From NCBI GenBank assembly GCA_945907085.1, contig CAMDSS010000074.1, positions 1-8,228 of the forward strand: DNA of 8,228 bases. The letters are read 5' to 3'. Below, piece by piece: positions 1 through 5,395 of the stretch; position 1 is the stretch's first letter, and each line of letters opens with the position of its first letter. The position numbers were made by a program, and so were the translations under genes. This stretch comes from Cyanobium sp. NIES-981 (GTDB lineage: Bacteria; Cyanobacteriota; Cyanobacteriia; PCC-6307; Cyanobiaceae). The notes beneath the pieces are model-generated. The model searched no databases, was not told the origin of the DNA, and saw only the letters and a list, made by a program, of their open reading frames with translations.

Positions 1-209
1 ATCCAGCGCTCAAATTCCATCAACACCAACTCATTGGGGCAATCGATCAACGAAATAGCACCCACGGTGCATTCCCCCTTGCCCCCGTGGTGCAGGGAGA
101 GGTGGAAAGTGTCGCCACTGAGGCCACACACTTCGGGATCGCTGCGCACCACCACGGCAAGGGTGGCGCCCAGGCCAGCCACCCGGATTCGCAATTCCGA
201 CCAGCTCAT
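1..209 (-). CDS. Unrecognised protein, N-terminal 69 residues only (cut by left window edge)
   Basis: An open frame of 69 codons runs off the left edge. I chose the ATG at 209-207 because it overlaps the stop of the DUF4335 gene as ATGA, the usual sign of translational coupling; an in-frame ATG at 218 is the alternative. The protein begins MSWSELRIRVAGLG and has a hydrophobic run at about residues 9-21 (VAGLGATLAVVV), too short and interrupted to call a membrane helix. Cysteines fall at 28, 47 and 57, and a His-His-Gly-Gly segment at 40-43. I do not recognise the family. It is the third gene of the DUF3038-DUF4335 cluster and probably shares its transcript. Codon use (G/C at third positions) matches its neighbours, so I take it as a real gene; its function cannot be stated. 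Confidence 0.72.
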   Translation of the reverse strand, partial: MSWSELRIRVAGLGATLAVVVRSDPEVCGLSGDTFHLSLHHGGKGECTVGAISLIDCPNELVLMEFERW

Positions 210-886
210 CGTTGCCATGGGTTCAGTTTGGGGAGTGCTCTCGGAACGTCAAGGCCGGGCCCCTGGAACCTGCCCCCCTGGGGCCTGGGGCTGGGCTGAT
301 GGGGCGGGGATGGTGGGTTGTTGGGTCTGAGGGCGCTTGGGCTGGGCAGCATCAGGGCGAAGGCGGTAGCCATAGCCAACACCAGGGCCCCTCCCAGGGG
401 AGCCGCCAAACGCTGGGGCAAAGGGGTGCGTTCCAGAACTTCCCTGAGCTTCAGGGGACGAGAGACGGGAATGGCGAGGGGGAGCTGCAGGCGGGGGTCC
501 ATCCGCAACAGATCGAGCACCCGCACCAGATCCGAAAGCTCAGCGTCATCCAGGCCAATCTGCAGCGGTGGGGTATCGCTCTGGCTGCTGCGCAGCATCA
601 GGAGGTGCCCCTCTCCAGCCTCAGCCGGGCCAATGTCCACGGGCTGGGTGGCGTCGCCAAAGCGCCGGGCCACGCCGCTGATCCGGTGGCGGGCATAGGG
701 CATCACCACTTGCATCAAGGCCACCAAATGTTCCTTACGGCCTTCCAATTGGGGCCTGCCGGCCCAATCCAGGGTCCAGCTGGTGATGATGCCAACGGCA
801 TCGTCAGGCTGTCCTGCGGACACATCCGGCAAGCCCTCCACCAGGAGACGGCAGCTGAGTTGGTCGTAGCGAAGGGTTTGTTTCAT
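206..886 (-). CDS. DUF4335 family protein with one C-terminal membrane helix
   Basis: A 226-residue protein of unknown function that resembles the cyanobacterial DUF4335 family: an N-terminal RYDQLSCRLLVEG strand, a central GRKEHLVALMQVVMPYARHRI helix (about 50-69), and a second stretch at 109-129 (QIGLDDAELSDLVRVLDLLR). Residues 162-181 form a single hydrophobic helix, followed by a Pro/Ser-rich tail (182-226). The bulk would therefore lie N-terminal to a tail-type anchor, probably on the cytoplasmic side, though topology is inferred. I start at the ATG at 886, which shares one base with the DUF3038 stop (TGATG), rather than the TTG one codon earlier. Its own stop overlaps the next ATG. The pairing with DUF3038 is one I recall from other cyanobacterial genomes. 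The family call is by memory of its pattern; gene reality is near certain. Confidence 0.83.
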   Translation of the reverse strand: MKQTLRYDQLSCRLLVEGLPDVSAGQPDDAVGIITSWTLDWAGRPQLEGRKEHLVALMQVVMPYARHRISGVARRFGDATQPVDIGPAEAGEGHLLMLRSSQSDTPPLQIGLDDAELSDLVRVLDLLRMDPRLQLPLAIPVSRPLKLREVLERTPLPQRLAAPLGGALVLAMATAFALMLPSPSALRPNNPPSPPHQPSPRPQGGRFQGPGLDVPRALPKLNPWQR

Positions 887-1428
887 CAAGATCCCGCATC
901 CAGGAGGCTGGCTTTGAGCCGCTCAAAGCCCCCAGCGCCTGAAGCCAGGGCCAAGGACTGCACCAATTGCCTGCATTCCGCCACGCAGGTTTCGGGGTTG
1001 AGGTACTTCTGCACCCCGCCCCGCCGGGGGTTCATGCGCTCCTTCACCAACTCAGAGAGGCGGGATTGGAACAGGGCCCAGCGCTGCACCAGCACCTCAG
1101 GAGCTTCGGCTTGGGAAAGCAACCCCCGCAACACCGGATAGAGGCGATCCGCAAGGGCGCAAAGGATCCGAATCAGGGCATCCCCATCGGCGGCCGCCAG
1201 CTCGCCGCGCCGGGTGGTGCGTCGCAGGGGGTTATGGCAACGGCTTTTCCAGAGCTCCACCCGGTTCGGGAAGCGATCGGTAAAGCCCATCTGCTCGCTC
1301 ATCCACACCATGGCCTCACCCCCATTGAGATCAAGGGCTTCCACGCTGAGCAGCAACAAATCAAGGCGTTCAATCCCCCGACGCGGAAGTCGGAGGCTGA
1401 TCTCCAGCGTGGGGGAATCGTGGGGCAT
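886..1428 (-). CDS. DUF3038 family protein
   Basis: A 180-residue soluble protein resembling DUF3038, a family known to me only from cyanobacteria and without an assigned function. Visible pieces are an N-terminal LRLPRRGIERLDLLLLSVEALDL segment (12-34), a basic stretch KSRCHNPLRRTTRRGEL (61-77), a helical region at 84-104, and a C-terminal RRGGVQKYLNPETCVAECRQL (135-155). There is no signal peptide or membrane helix. It is the first gene of a minus-strand cluster, divergent from apt across 41 bases, and its stop TGA overlaps the DUF4335 start as TGATG. Coupled translation suggests the two products are made in matched amounts and may form a complex, which is inference. The ATG at 1428 is the first possible start in this frame. 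Confidence 0.85.
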   Translation of the reverse strand: MPHDSPTLEISLRLPRRGIERLDLLLLSVEALDLNGGEAMVWMSEQMGFTDRFPNRVELWKSRCHNPLRRTTRRGELAAADGDALIRILCALADRLYPVLRGLLSQAEAPEVLVQRWALFQSRLSELVKERMNPRRGGVQKYLNPETCVAECRQLVQSLALASGAGGFERLKASLLDAGS

Positions 1429-1469
1429 GGCTGCGATGATGCCAGCAATAGCGCCCCAACGTCACGCCC
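1429..1469. promoter_or_regulatory. Short divergent spacer between the DUF3038 gene and apt
   Basis: These 41 bases must hold or adjoin the start signals for both directions. An AT-richer patch (GCAATAGC at about 1444-1451) could serve as part of a -10 region for either strand, but neither strand shows a convincing -35/-10 pair. The promoters probably extend into the 5' coding ends of the two genes. There is no clear Shine-Dalgarno sequence before apt. Confidence 0.35.
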
Positions 1470-2021
1470 ATGGCCATTTCCGCGCGTGAGAACTTGCGTG
1501 AGCTGGACCTGCGGCAACTGGTTCGGGACGTGCCCGATTTTCCCAAGCCAGGCATCCTGTTCCGCGATCTCACACCGCTGATGCGTGATCCCGAGGGATG
1601 GCAAGAAGTGATCCGCCAGCTCACGAGCCTCTGCGAACGGGTGCAGCCGGATCTCATCGTGGGCATTGAATCCCGGGGCTTCATCGTGGGAACAGCCCTG
1701 GCCACCGCCGTTCGCCTCGGTTTTGTGCCCGTGCGCAAACCCGGCAAGTTGCCGGGCTCCGTCACGGGGGTGGATTACGCCCTGGAATACGGCACCGATC
1801 GGCTTGAGATCGGCAGTGATGCCCTCGAGGGGGGCCAAAAGGTGCTGGTGATCGACGATCTCCTGGCCACCGGTGGCACCGCGGCAGCCTGCGCCCAACT
1901 GGTTGCGGCCGCCGGCGGCGAACTCTGCGGTTTTGGCTTTGTGGCCGAACTGGCCGCCCTCAACGGCCGCCACAAACTGCCAGCCGACCAACCGATTGAA
2001 TCCCTGATCATCTACAGCTGA
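1470..2021 (+). CDS. apt: Adenine phosphoribosyltransferase
   Basis: Apt joins adenine to phosphoribosyl pyrophosphate (PRPP) to give AMP and pyrophosphate, a cytoplasmic purine salvage step. The 183-residue length is normal for the family. The N-terminus carries the signature VRDVPDFPKPGILFRDLTPL (18-37). GIESRGF lies at 65-71, the RKPGKLPG loop at 89-96, the flexible-loop YALEYGTD with its Glu at 106, and the PRPP-binding loop VLVIDDLLATGGT at 125-137 with both acidic residues intact. All expected catalytic elements are present, so the enzyme should be active. The start is the first ATG in the frame and leaves about 14 residues before the conserved region, slightly longer than some homologues. 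The 3' end overlaps the convergent DUF2949 gene by 14 bases, leaving no room for a dedicated terminator. Confidence 0.97.
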   Translation: MAISARENLRELDLRQLVRDVPDFPKPGILFRDLTPLMRDPEGWQEVIRQLTSLCERVQPDLIVGIESRGFIVGTALATAVRLGFVPVRKPGKLPGSVTGVDYALEYGTDRLEIGSDALEGGQKVLVIDDLLATGGTAAACAQLVAAAGGELCGFGFVAELAALNGRHKLPADQPIESLIIYS

Positions 2022-2268
2022 TCATCGGCAAGTCGTCCTGGCTCTCCTGCCAGGCGAGCACCGCATCGAATTGCTCCAGGCTGAGCAAGCCATACCGCCA
2101 CAGCACCACGGGCAAGGGCGCCTGCTCCAGTTGGCCCTGCCTGATCCCCAGGGCAAGGGCACTGTCAGCCAGGCCCAGCCGGTGGCGTAAGAAGCCCAGC
2201 AAGGCGGGCTGGGGCGATGGCTGGGGCGCGGTGCTGATCACCACAACGTCCTCCCAAGGGGAATGCAT
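2008..2268 (-). CDS. DUF2949 family small protein
   Basis: An 86-residue protein whose C-terminal two thirds match the cyanobacterial DUF2949 pattern: LLGFLRHRLGLADSALALGIR (23-43), then LPVVLWRYGLLSLEQFDAVLAW (52-73). These look like two helical segments around a Pro-Leu-Pro turn. The function is unknown. The frame is open further upstream, but I chose the ATG at 2268 because it lies 5 bases after the stop of the FAD monooxygenase gene, whereas longer versions would overlap that gene for up to about 190 bases. No good Shine-Dalgarno is visible, so translation may depend on ribosomes finishing the upstream gene. The stop lies inside the end of apt on the other strand (14-base tail-to-tail overlap). 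The C-terminal LPMISCR arises entirely from or beside that overlap and is probably not conserved. Confidence 0.8.
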   Translation of the reverse strand: MHSPWEDVVVISTAPQPSPQPALLGFLRHRLGLADSALALGIRQGQLEQAPLPVVLWRYGLLSLEQFDAVLAWQESQDDLPMISCR

Positions 2269-2273
2269 GCTGA

Positions 2274-3452
2274 TCAGCCGCCCAGCACCTGGCAGGGCCC
2301 ATGGGTCATCGCCGCCAAACTGAAGCGCCTCAGCCAGGGCAGCCGCGCCAGGGCTACCAAGCCCAATCGCCGCAGGGGCAGCAAGAGGGGGGCCCGATTG
2401 GAGAACAACCGCACCAGCAGGTCGGTGGCCGCCAGGGTGAGCAGGAGATCGGGCCAACGCCTCAGGCCATAGGCGGCGGGGAGACGCTCGGCGGCCAGGC
2501 GCCCAGCCGTTGCCCGCTGGGCCAAGCGATGAAGGACAGCCACATCGCGCCAGCAGAGATTGAGCCCCTGGCCCCCCACCGGGTGGCAGCGATGGCCGCT
2601 CTCCCCGAGCAACACACAGGAACCCCGGTGTTGGCGCCTGGCCAATTGGAGCGCCACGGGGAAGGCCCGCGGTTGGTCGAGCAAGCCATCGGGCTGGAAC
2701 CGGTCGGGCAGGGCTCCAGCCAGGGCATCGAGGAAGGCGGCATCAGCCAAGCTTTCGAGCTGGCGACAGCGTCCCTGGGGGGCACTCCAGACCACCTGGA
2801 ATTGGCCCTCGCCGAGGGGCAACACCGCAAAGGGGCCCTCAGGACGCAGCAGTTCCCAGGCCTGGTCGTCGTCGGAACCCCGCATCGCCACCGTGGCTGT
2901 CAGACAGCTCTGGCGATAACTCCATTGCCAAAGGCCAATGCCCAGGGCCTCCCGGATGGGGGAGTGGGGACCATCGGCCGCCACCATCAGATCCGCTGGA
3001 CCGGATCCCATTGCCGGGGCCCCGGATTCCCCCAGCTGGGTGGTGATGGCTGGATGGACCTGCAACCGCTCAAGCAACACAGCCATCAGGGGCCGGTGCT
3101 GGGCAATCCAGCCCAGGGCGGCACCTTGGCGCTGGGCCGCACCTTGGCGTTGGGCAAAGGGGGCGGCCAAATCGGCAAGGGCAAAGGCCACCGAGGCCCT
3201 AGCGCCGAGATCGAGTAACTCCAGACGCCGAAAGGGCACCATCAAGGGATCGCAGGCCTGCCAAAGGCCGAGCCGCTCGAGCAGCTTCCGGCTGGACTGG
3301 GTGAAGGCATAGGCCCTGGTGCGCTCCAGCAGGGCTGATGGTCCGAGGGGATCGACGATCGTCACCTGCCAGCCGGCATCGGCCAGGGCAAGGGCAGCCA
3401 GGGCACCGGTGGGGCCGGCACCCATCACCTGGGCCTGGAGTGGCTGGGGCAT
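2274..3452 (-). CDS. FAD-dependent monooxygenase, UbiH/VisC/COQ6-like
   Basis: A 392-residue flavoprotein hydroxylase of the aromatic-ring or quinone-precursor type. Residues 8-32 form the ADP-binding fold with GAGPTG at 11-16. The second FAD/NADPH motif, AADGPHSPIRE (158-168), is intact. The third motif appears as LLGESGHRCHPVGGQGLN (281-298), where most relatives have GDAAH or GNAAH before the HPxxGQG part. The C-terminus (about 330-392) is rich in Leu and Arg and may touch the membrane. The start at 3452 is supported by AAGGG seven bases upstream; earlier in-frame starts would lie inside the hli terminator. In cyanobacteria, UbiH-like proteins have been proposed for plastoquinone synthesis, but the substrate cannot be read from this sequence. 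A DUF2949 gene follows after 5 bases, probably in the same transcript. Residues 101-112 contain a tandem hexapeptide copy. Confidence 0.88.
   Translation of the reverse strand: MPQPLQAQVMGAGPTGALAALALADAGWQVTIVDPLGPSALLERTRAYAFTQSSRKLLERLGLWQACDPLMVPFRRLELLDLGARASVAFALADLAAPFAQRQGAAQRQGAALGWIAQHRPLMAVLLERLQVHPAITTQLGESGAPAMGSGPADLMVAADGPHSPIREALGIGLWQWSYRQSCLTATVAMRGSDDDQAWELLRPEGPFAVLPLGEGQFQVVWSAPQGRCRQLESLADAAFLDALAGALPDRFQPDGLLDQPRAFPVALQLARRQHRGSCVLLGESGHRCHPVGGQGLNLCWRDVAVLHRLAQRATAGRLAAERLPAAYGLRRWPDLLLTLAATDLLVRLFSNRAPLLLPLRRLGLVALARLPWLRRFSLAAMTHGPCQVLGG
3121..3156. repeat. Tandem 18-base repeat inside the monooxygenase gene
   Basis: Two adjacent 18-base copies (3121-3138 and 3139-3156) differ at only two positions. 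On the minus strand they add an in-frame hexapeptide copy, giving QRQGAAQRQGAA at about residues 101-112. The length is a multiple of three, so the frame is kept. It lies between the N-terminal FAD fold and the conserved WIAQHRPLMAVLLE segment. Confidence 0.85.
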
Positions 3453-3459
3453 GAACAAA

Positions 3460-3464
3460 CCCTT
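3460..3464 (-). promoter_or_regulatory. Ribosome binding site of the FAD monooxygenase gene
   Basis: AAGGG lies seven bases before the ATG at 3452 on the minus strand. It is one of the clearer Shine-Dalgarno sequences in the window and decides the start in favour of 3452 over an upstream codon at 3503 that would precede the hli terminator. Confidence 0.65.
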
Positions 3465-3471
3465 GGGACAC

Positions 3472-3499
3472 AAAAAAGCCGCAGCAAGTCTGCTGCGGC
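3472..3499 (-). terminator. Intrinsic terminator of the hli gene
   Basis: On the minus strand a perfect 9-base-pair GC-rich stem (GCCGCAGCA at 3491-3499 pairing with TGCTGCGGC at 3478-3486) with a four-base loop (3487-3490) is followed directly by six T (3477-3472). The T-run is on one side only, so it acts for minus-strand transcription, 88 bases beyond the hli stop. Its end is only 19 bases before the next start codon. Confidence 0.9.
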
Positions 3500-3508
3500 A
3501 CAAGAAAA

Positions 3509-3559
3509 GCTGGATTGAAGGCTGGACTGAAGACTGGCTTCAAGTCAGTTGGCTACAAG
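3509..3559. repeat. Degenerate 12-base tandem repeats with a bulged dyad
   Basis: In plus orientation, GCTGGATTGAAG (3509-3520) is followed by GCTGGACTGAAG (3521-3532), the weaker ACTGGCTTCAAG (3533-3544) and a remnant ending GGCTACAAG (to 3559). The first two differ at one base. Within them, GACTGAAG (3525-3532) can pair with CTTCAAGTC (3538-3546) with one bulged A. The block lies in the hli 3' untranslated region between the stop codon and the terminator. No function is known to me. Confidence 0.6.
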
Positions 3560-3586
3560 CCCATGGGCTCGAGCGACTTTCGATCT

Positions 3587-3838
3587 TCAGCCGATGCCGA
3601 GCAGGCCGCGGGTGAAGGATTCGCCACCCAGGGCGATCTCCGTGGCCAGAAGGGCAATGAAGCCGAGCATGGCCATGCGGCCATTCAGCTTTTCAGCGCG
3701 CTCATGGAAGCCCCAGCTGCTCTCCACGTCCACCACTTCCATGCGGGGTTCGGTGGCAAAGGCGTTGAAGCGGCCGCCGTCTTCGGTGGTGACGGTGGCG
3801 CCGCGGATGGTGGGAGCGGTGGATGCTGCTTGGGTCAT
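3587..3838 (-). CDS. hli: High-light-inducible protein (HLIP/Scp), one-helix chlorophyll-binding
   Basis: An 83-residue HLIP, the single-helix relative of plant light-harvesting proteins, which sits in the thylakoid membrane, binds chlorophyll and carotenoid as a dimer, and protects photosystem assembly and chlorophyll recycling under strong light. The signature AEKLNGRMAMLGF (48-60) carries the chlorophyll-ligand Glu49, Asn52 and the salt-bridge Arg54, and continues into the membrane helix to about residue 69 (IALLATEIAL). The N-terminal 45 residues are polar and longer than in the shortest HLIPs. SWGFHERAEKLNGR just before the helix is typical. I start at the ATG at 3838; the frame continues upstream, but only into the promoter region and the preceding gene. 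It has its own likely promoter with an HLR1-like site and its own terminator, so it is probably mainly monocistronic. I cannot assign an HliA/B/C/D subtype. Confidence 0.95.
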   Translation of the reverse strand: MTQAASTAPTIRGATVTTEDGGRFNAFATEPRMEVVDVESSWGFHERAEKLNGRMAMLGFIALLATEIALGGESFTRGLLGIG

Positions 3839-3854
3839 GACCAACTCGTAAAGG

Positions 3855-3874
3855 GTTGTTACTGAAACTGTAAC
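3855..3874 (-). promoter_or_regulatory. HLR1-like element (candidate RpaB site) before hli
   Basis: Read on the minus strand, two direct 8-base half-sites, GTTACAGT and GTAACAAC, are separated by exactly four bases. The known HLR1 consensus is two copies of (G/T)TTACA(T/A)(T/A) spaced by four; the first half-site matches 7 of 8 and the second 6 of 8. HLR1 is bound by the response regulator RpaB upstream of hli and other high-light genes. Here it ends 17 bases before the start codon and overlaps the candidate -10. That is the position linked to low-light repression rather than activation. The sequence is also an imperfect palindrome (GTTAC/GTAAC ends), so another regulator is possible. Confidence 0.55.
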
Positions 3875-3895
3875 GCAATGTTGCGGGCCTTTCAG
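3867..3895 (-). promoter_or_regulatory. Candidate hli promoter
   Basis: CTGAAA (3895-3890) and TACAGT (3872-3867) sit 17 bases apart on the minus strand, each matching 4 of 6 bases of the sigma-70 -35 and -10 consensus. The -35 overlaps the stop codon of the upstream membrane-protein gene. Between them is the small palindrome CGCAA/TTGCG (3874-3885). The assignment is weak by sequence alone, but the 53-base gap leaves few alternatives. Confidence 0.4.
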
Positions 3896-4539
3896 CCCAA
3901 ACGCAGAAGACACAGCTCTTCAAAGGCAGGCCGCAGCAAATAGGGGTACTCCCCGACCCACAATTTCAACTGGGGAATCCAGGCATCACTGAGGGCCCCA
4001 ACGCGGGAAAAATCCTTGCGCTCACTCAGCACAAGCAGGCGCACCACCATGCCAGGCCTGATCTTTTCGTACTTCTTGTTGAACGGGCAACGCACCTTGC
4101 CCAGGTAGCCGTCCTCATCCTCGAGCTCCAGGGTGAGCCAGGTGCGGTGGTTCTCCACCAATTCCAGCCGGCCCTGCTTGTTGGCCTGCTCGCGGCGGCC
4201 CTCCACCACATCCGTGGTGTACACATCGCCCACCTGGCCCTCAAAGATGGCTCCGGCTGGATAGCGGCGCAGGGTGGCGTTCTTCTGGCCTGCCTCGAGG
4301 ATCGGTCCCCAGAGCAGGTACAGGGCAAACACCACGCCCGTCACCAGAAAGACCGATCCAAACTGGCTGCTGAACAGCAGGGTCTGGCTAACCAGCAGGG
4401 TGACCACGGCCCCAATCACCGAAATCAGCACCCGGCGGAGCACCGCTTCAGGGTTGCCGGTGCAGGCATTGAACTGGGGGCCCGTGGCCACCGCTGGAAT
4501 CAGCCTGGGCAGCTCGCCCGGGCGCAGGGGGATCAGCAT
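3892..4539 (-). CDS. Conserved two-helix membrane protein of unknown function
   Basis: A 215-residue protein. The N-terminus LIPLRPGELPRLIPAVATGPQFN (2-24) is polar to amphipathic. Two hydrophobic helices follow at about 36-54 and 58-80, then a soluble domain (85-215) rich in beta-forming segments: AGAIFEGQVGDVYTT (95-109), RTWLTLELEDEDGYLGKVR (132-150), and RPGMVVRLLVLSERKDFSRV (161-180). I recall similar cyanobacterial proteins labelled 'phosphate ABC transporter permease', but two helices and no permease signature argue against that name. The ATG at 4539 lies 13 bases after the dapB stop, with GAGG 11 bases upstream, so it is probably cotranscribed with dapB. The C-terminal domain looks cytoplasmic or stromal. 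The role is unknown. Confidence 0.85.
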   Translation of the reverse strand: MLIPLRPGELPRLIPAVATGPQFNACTGNPEAVLRRVLISVIGAVVTLLVSQTLLFSSQFGSVFLVTGVVFALYLLWGPILEAGQKNATLRRYPAGAIFEGQVGDVYTTDVVEGRREQANKQGRLELVENHRTWLTLELEDEDGYLGKVRCPFNKKYEKIRPGMVVRLLVLSERKDFSRVGALSDAWIPQLKLWVGEYPYLLRPAFEELCLLRLG

Positions 4540-4552
4540 GGGGAGAGGGTCC

Positions 4553-5395
4553 TCAAATCAGGCGTTCAAGGCCGTAGACAAGCCCCCCCAAGCTGCGCAC
4601 CTTTCGCACGGTGAGCAAGACCCCGGGCATGTAGGCCGAGCGGTCGATGGTGTCGTGGCGCAGGGTGTAGGTCTCGCCCGGAGCCCCAAACAACACCTCC
4701 TGGTGGGCCACCAGGCCTGGAAGACGAATCGAATGGAGCCGCAGGCCACTCTCCCGTTGGCCGCCACGGCAACCCTGGAGGGTTTCATGCTCCTCCACTT
4801 GCACCGGGTTGAAGCTCTTGCCCAGGTCCTCCATCAACTCGGCCGTTTTGATGCAGGTGCCGCTTGGGGCGTCGGCCTTGCGGTTGTGGTGCAGCTCGGT
4901 GAGCTCGGCGTAGTCATAAAAACGAGCAGCGGCTGCTGCAGCCTGCTGCAGCAGCACCATGCCCACGGAAAAGTTGGGGATAACGGCCCCCCCCACGCTG
5001 GCCTTATCGGCAAAGACCGCCAAATCCTGCAGCTGCTGGGGGCTGAGGCCGGTGGTGCCAACCACGGGGTGGACCCCATAGGCGATGGCGGCCCGGGTGT
5101 GCTCGTAAACCACCTTGGGATGGGTGAAATCCACCAACACCGCAGCGCCGCCCTCGCGGGCGGCCTGGCTGGCGGCACAGAGGCAGCCTTCGAAATCAGC
5201 GGTGATGGCCACATCCAAGGCGCCCAAGCCCAGCTCCAGGCCCACGTCGGCCCCTTCGCTGCCTGGGGTGGTGTCCACCGCTCCCACCAGCTCACAATCG
5301 GCCGCCCCAACCACGGCCTTCACCACCTCAGCACCCATACGGCCCAGGGCACCAGCCACCACAACCGGGATTGGCGCCGGAACTGGAGTTGTCAT
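4553..5395 (-). CDS. dapB: 4-hydroxy-tetrahydrodipicolinate reductase
   Basis: DapB reduces 4-hydroxy-tetrahydrodipicolinate with NAD(P)H to tetrahydrodipicolinate, the second committed step toward diaminopimelate (cell wall) and lysine. It works in the cytoplasm as a tetramer. The 280-residue length is typical. The nucleotide-binding loop AGALGRMG lies at 14-21, VDFTHP at 88-93, GVHPVVGTTGLS at 107-118, the catalytic ELHHNRK at 167-173 with the proton-donor His pair and Lys, and DAPSGT at 175-180. The C-terminal dimer strand ends GGLVYGLERLI, as in other cyanobacterial and plastid forms. The ATG at 5395 is preceded by only a weak Shine-Dalgarno. A five-codon ATG frame at 5409-5392 overlaps it. 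The gene is divergent from chlH across 92 bases and is followed after 13 bases by a membrane-protein gene. Confidence 0.97.
   Translation of the reverse strand: MTTPVPAPIPVVVAGALGRMGAEVVKAVVGAADCELVGAVDTTPGSEGADVGLELGLGALDVAITADFEGCLCAASQAAREGGAAVLVDFTHPKVVYEHTRAAIAYGVHPVVGTTGLSPQQLQDLAVFADKASVGGAVIPNFSVGMVLLQQAAAAAARFYDYAELTELHHNRKADAPSGTCIKTAELMEDLGKSFNPVQVEEHETLQGCRGGQRESGLRLHSIRLPGLVAHQEVLFGAPGETYTLRHDTIDRSAYMPGVLLTVRKVRSLGGLVYGLERLI

Noticed and set aside
212..1141. 309-codon open frame on the plus strand
   Set aside because: Antisense to the DUF4335 and DUF3038 genes, rich in Gly/Gln/His, no motif. The minus-strand genes with coupled starts explain the region.
1299..1991. 230-codon minus-strand frame opposite apt
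   Set aside because: Apt is certain on the plus strand and the frame has no recognisable features; it also overlaps the DUF3038 gene.
2301..3218. 305-codon open frame on the plus strand
   Set aside because: Antisense to the FAD monooxygenase, which has clear FAD motifs in the other strand.
3515..3865. Plus-strand frame across the repeat block and hli
   Set aside because: It starts from a TTG within the 12-base repeats and runs antisense through hli; the KAGLKTGFK-like repeats in its product only reflect the DNA repeats.
3885..3898. Possible hairpin GGGC/GCCC at the end of the membrane-protein gene
   Set aside because: The stem is only four base pairs with no T-run on either side, so I do not call it a terminator.
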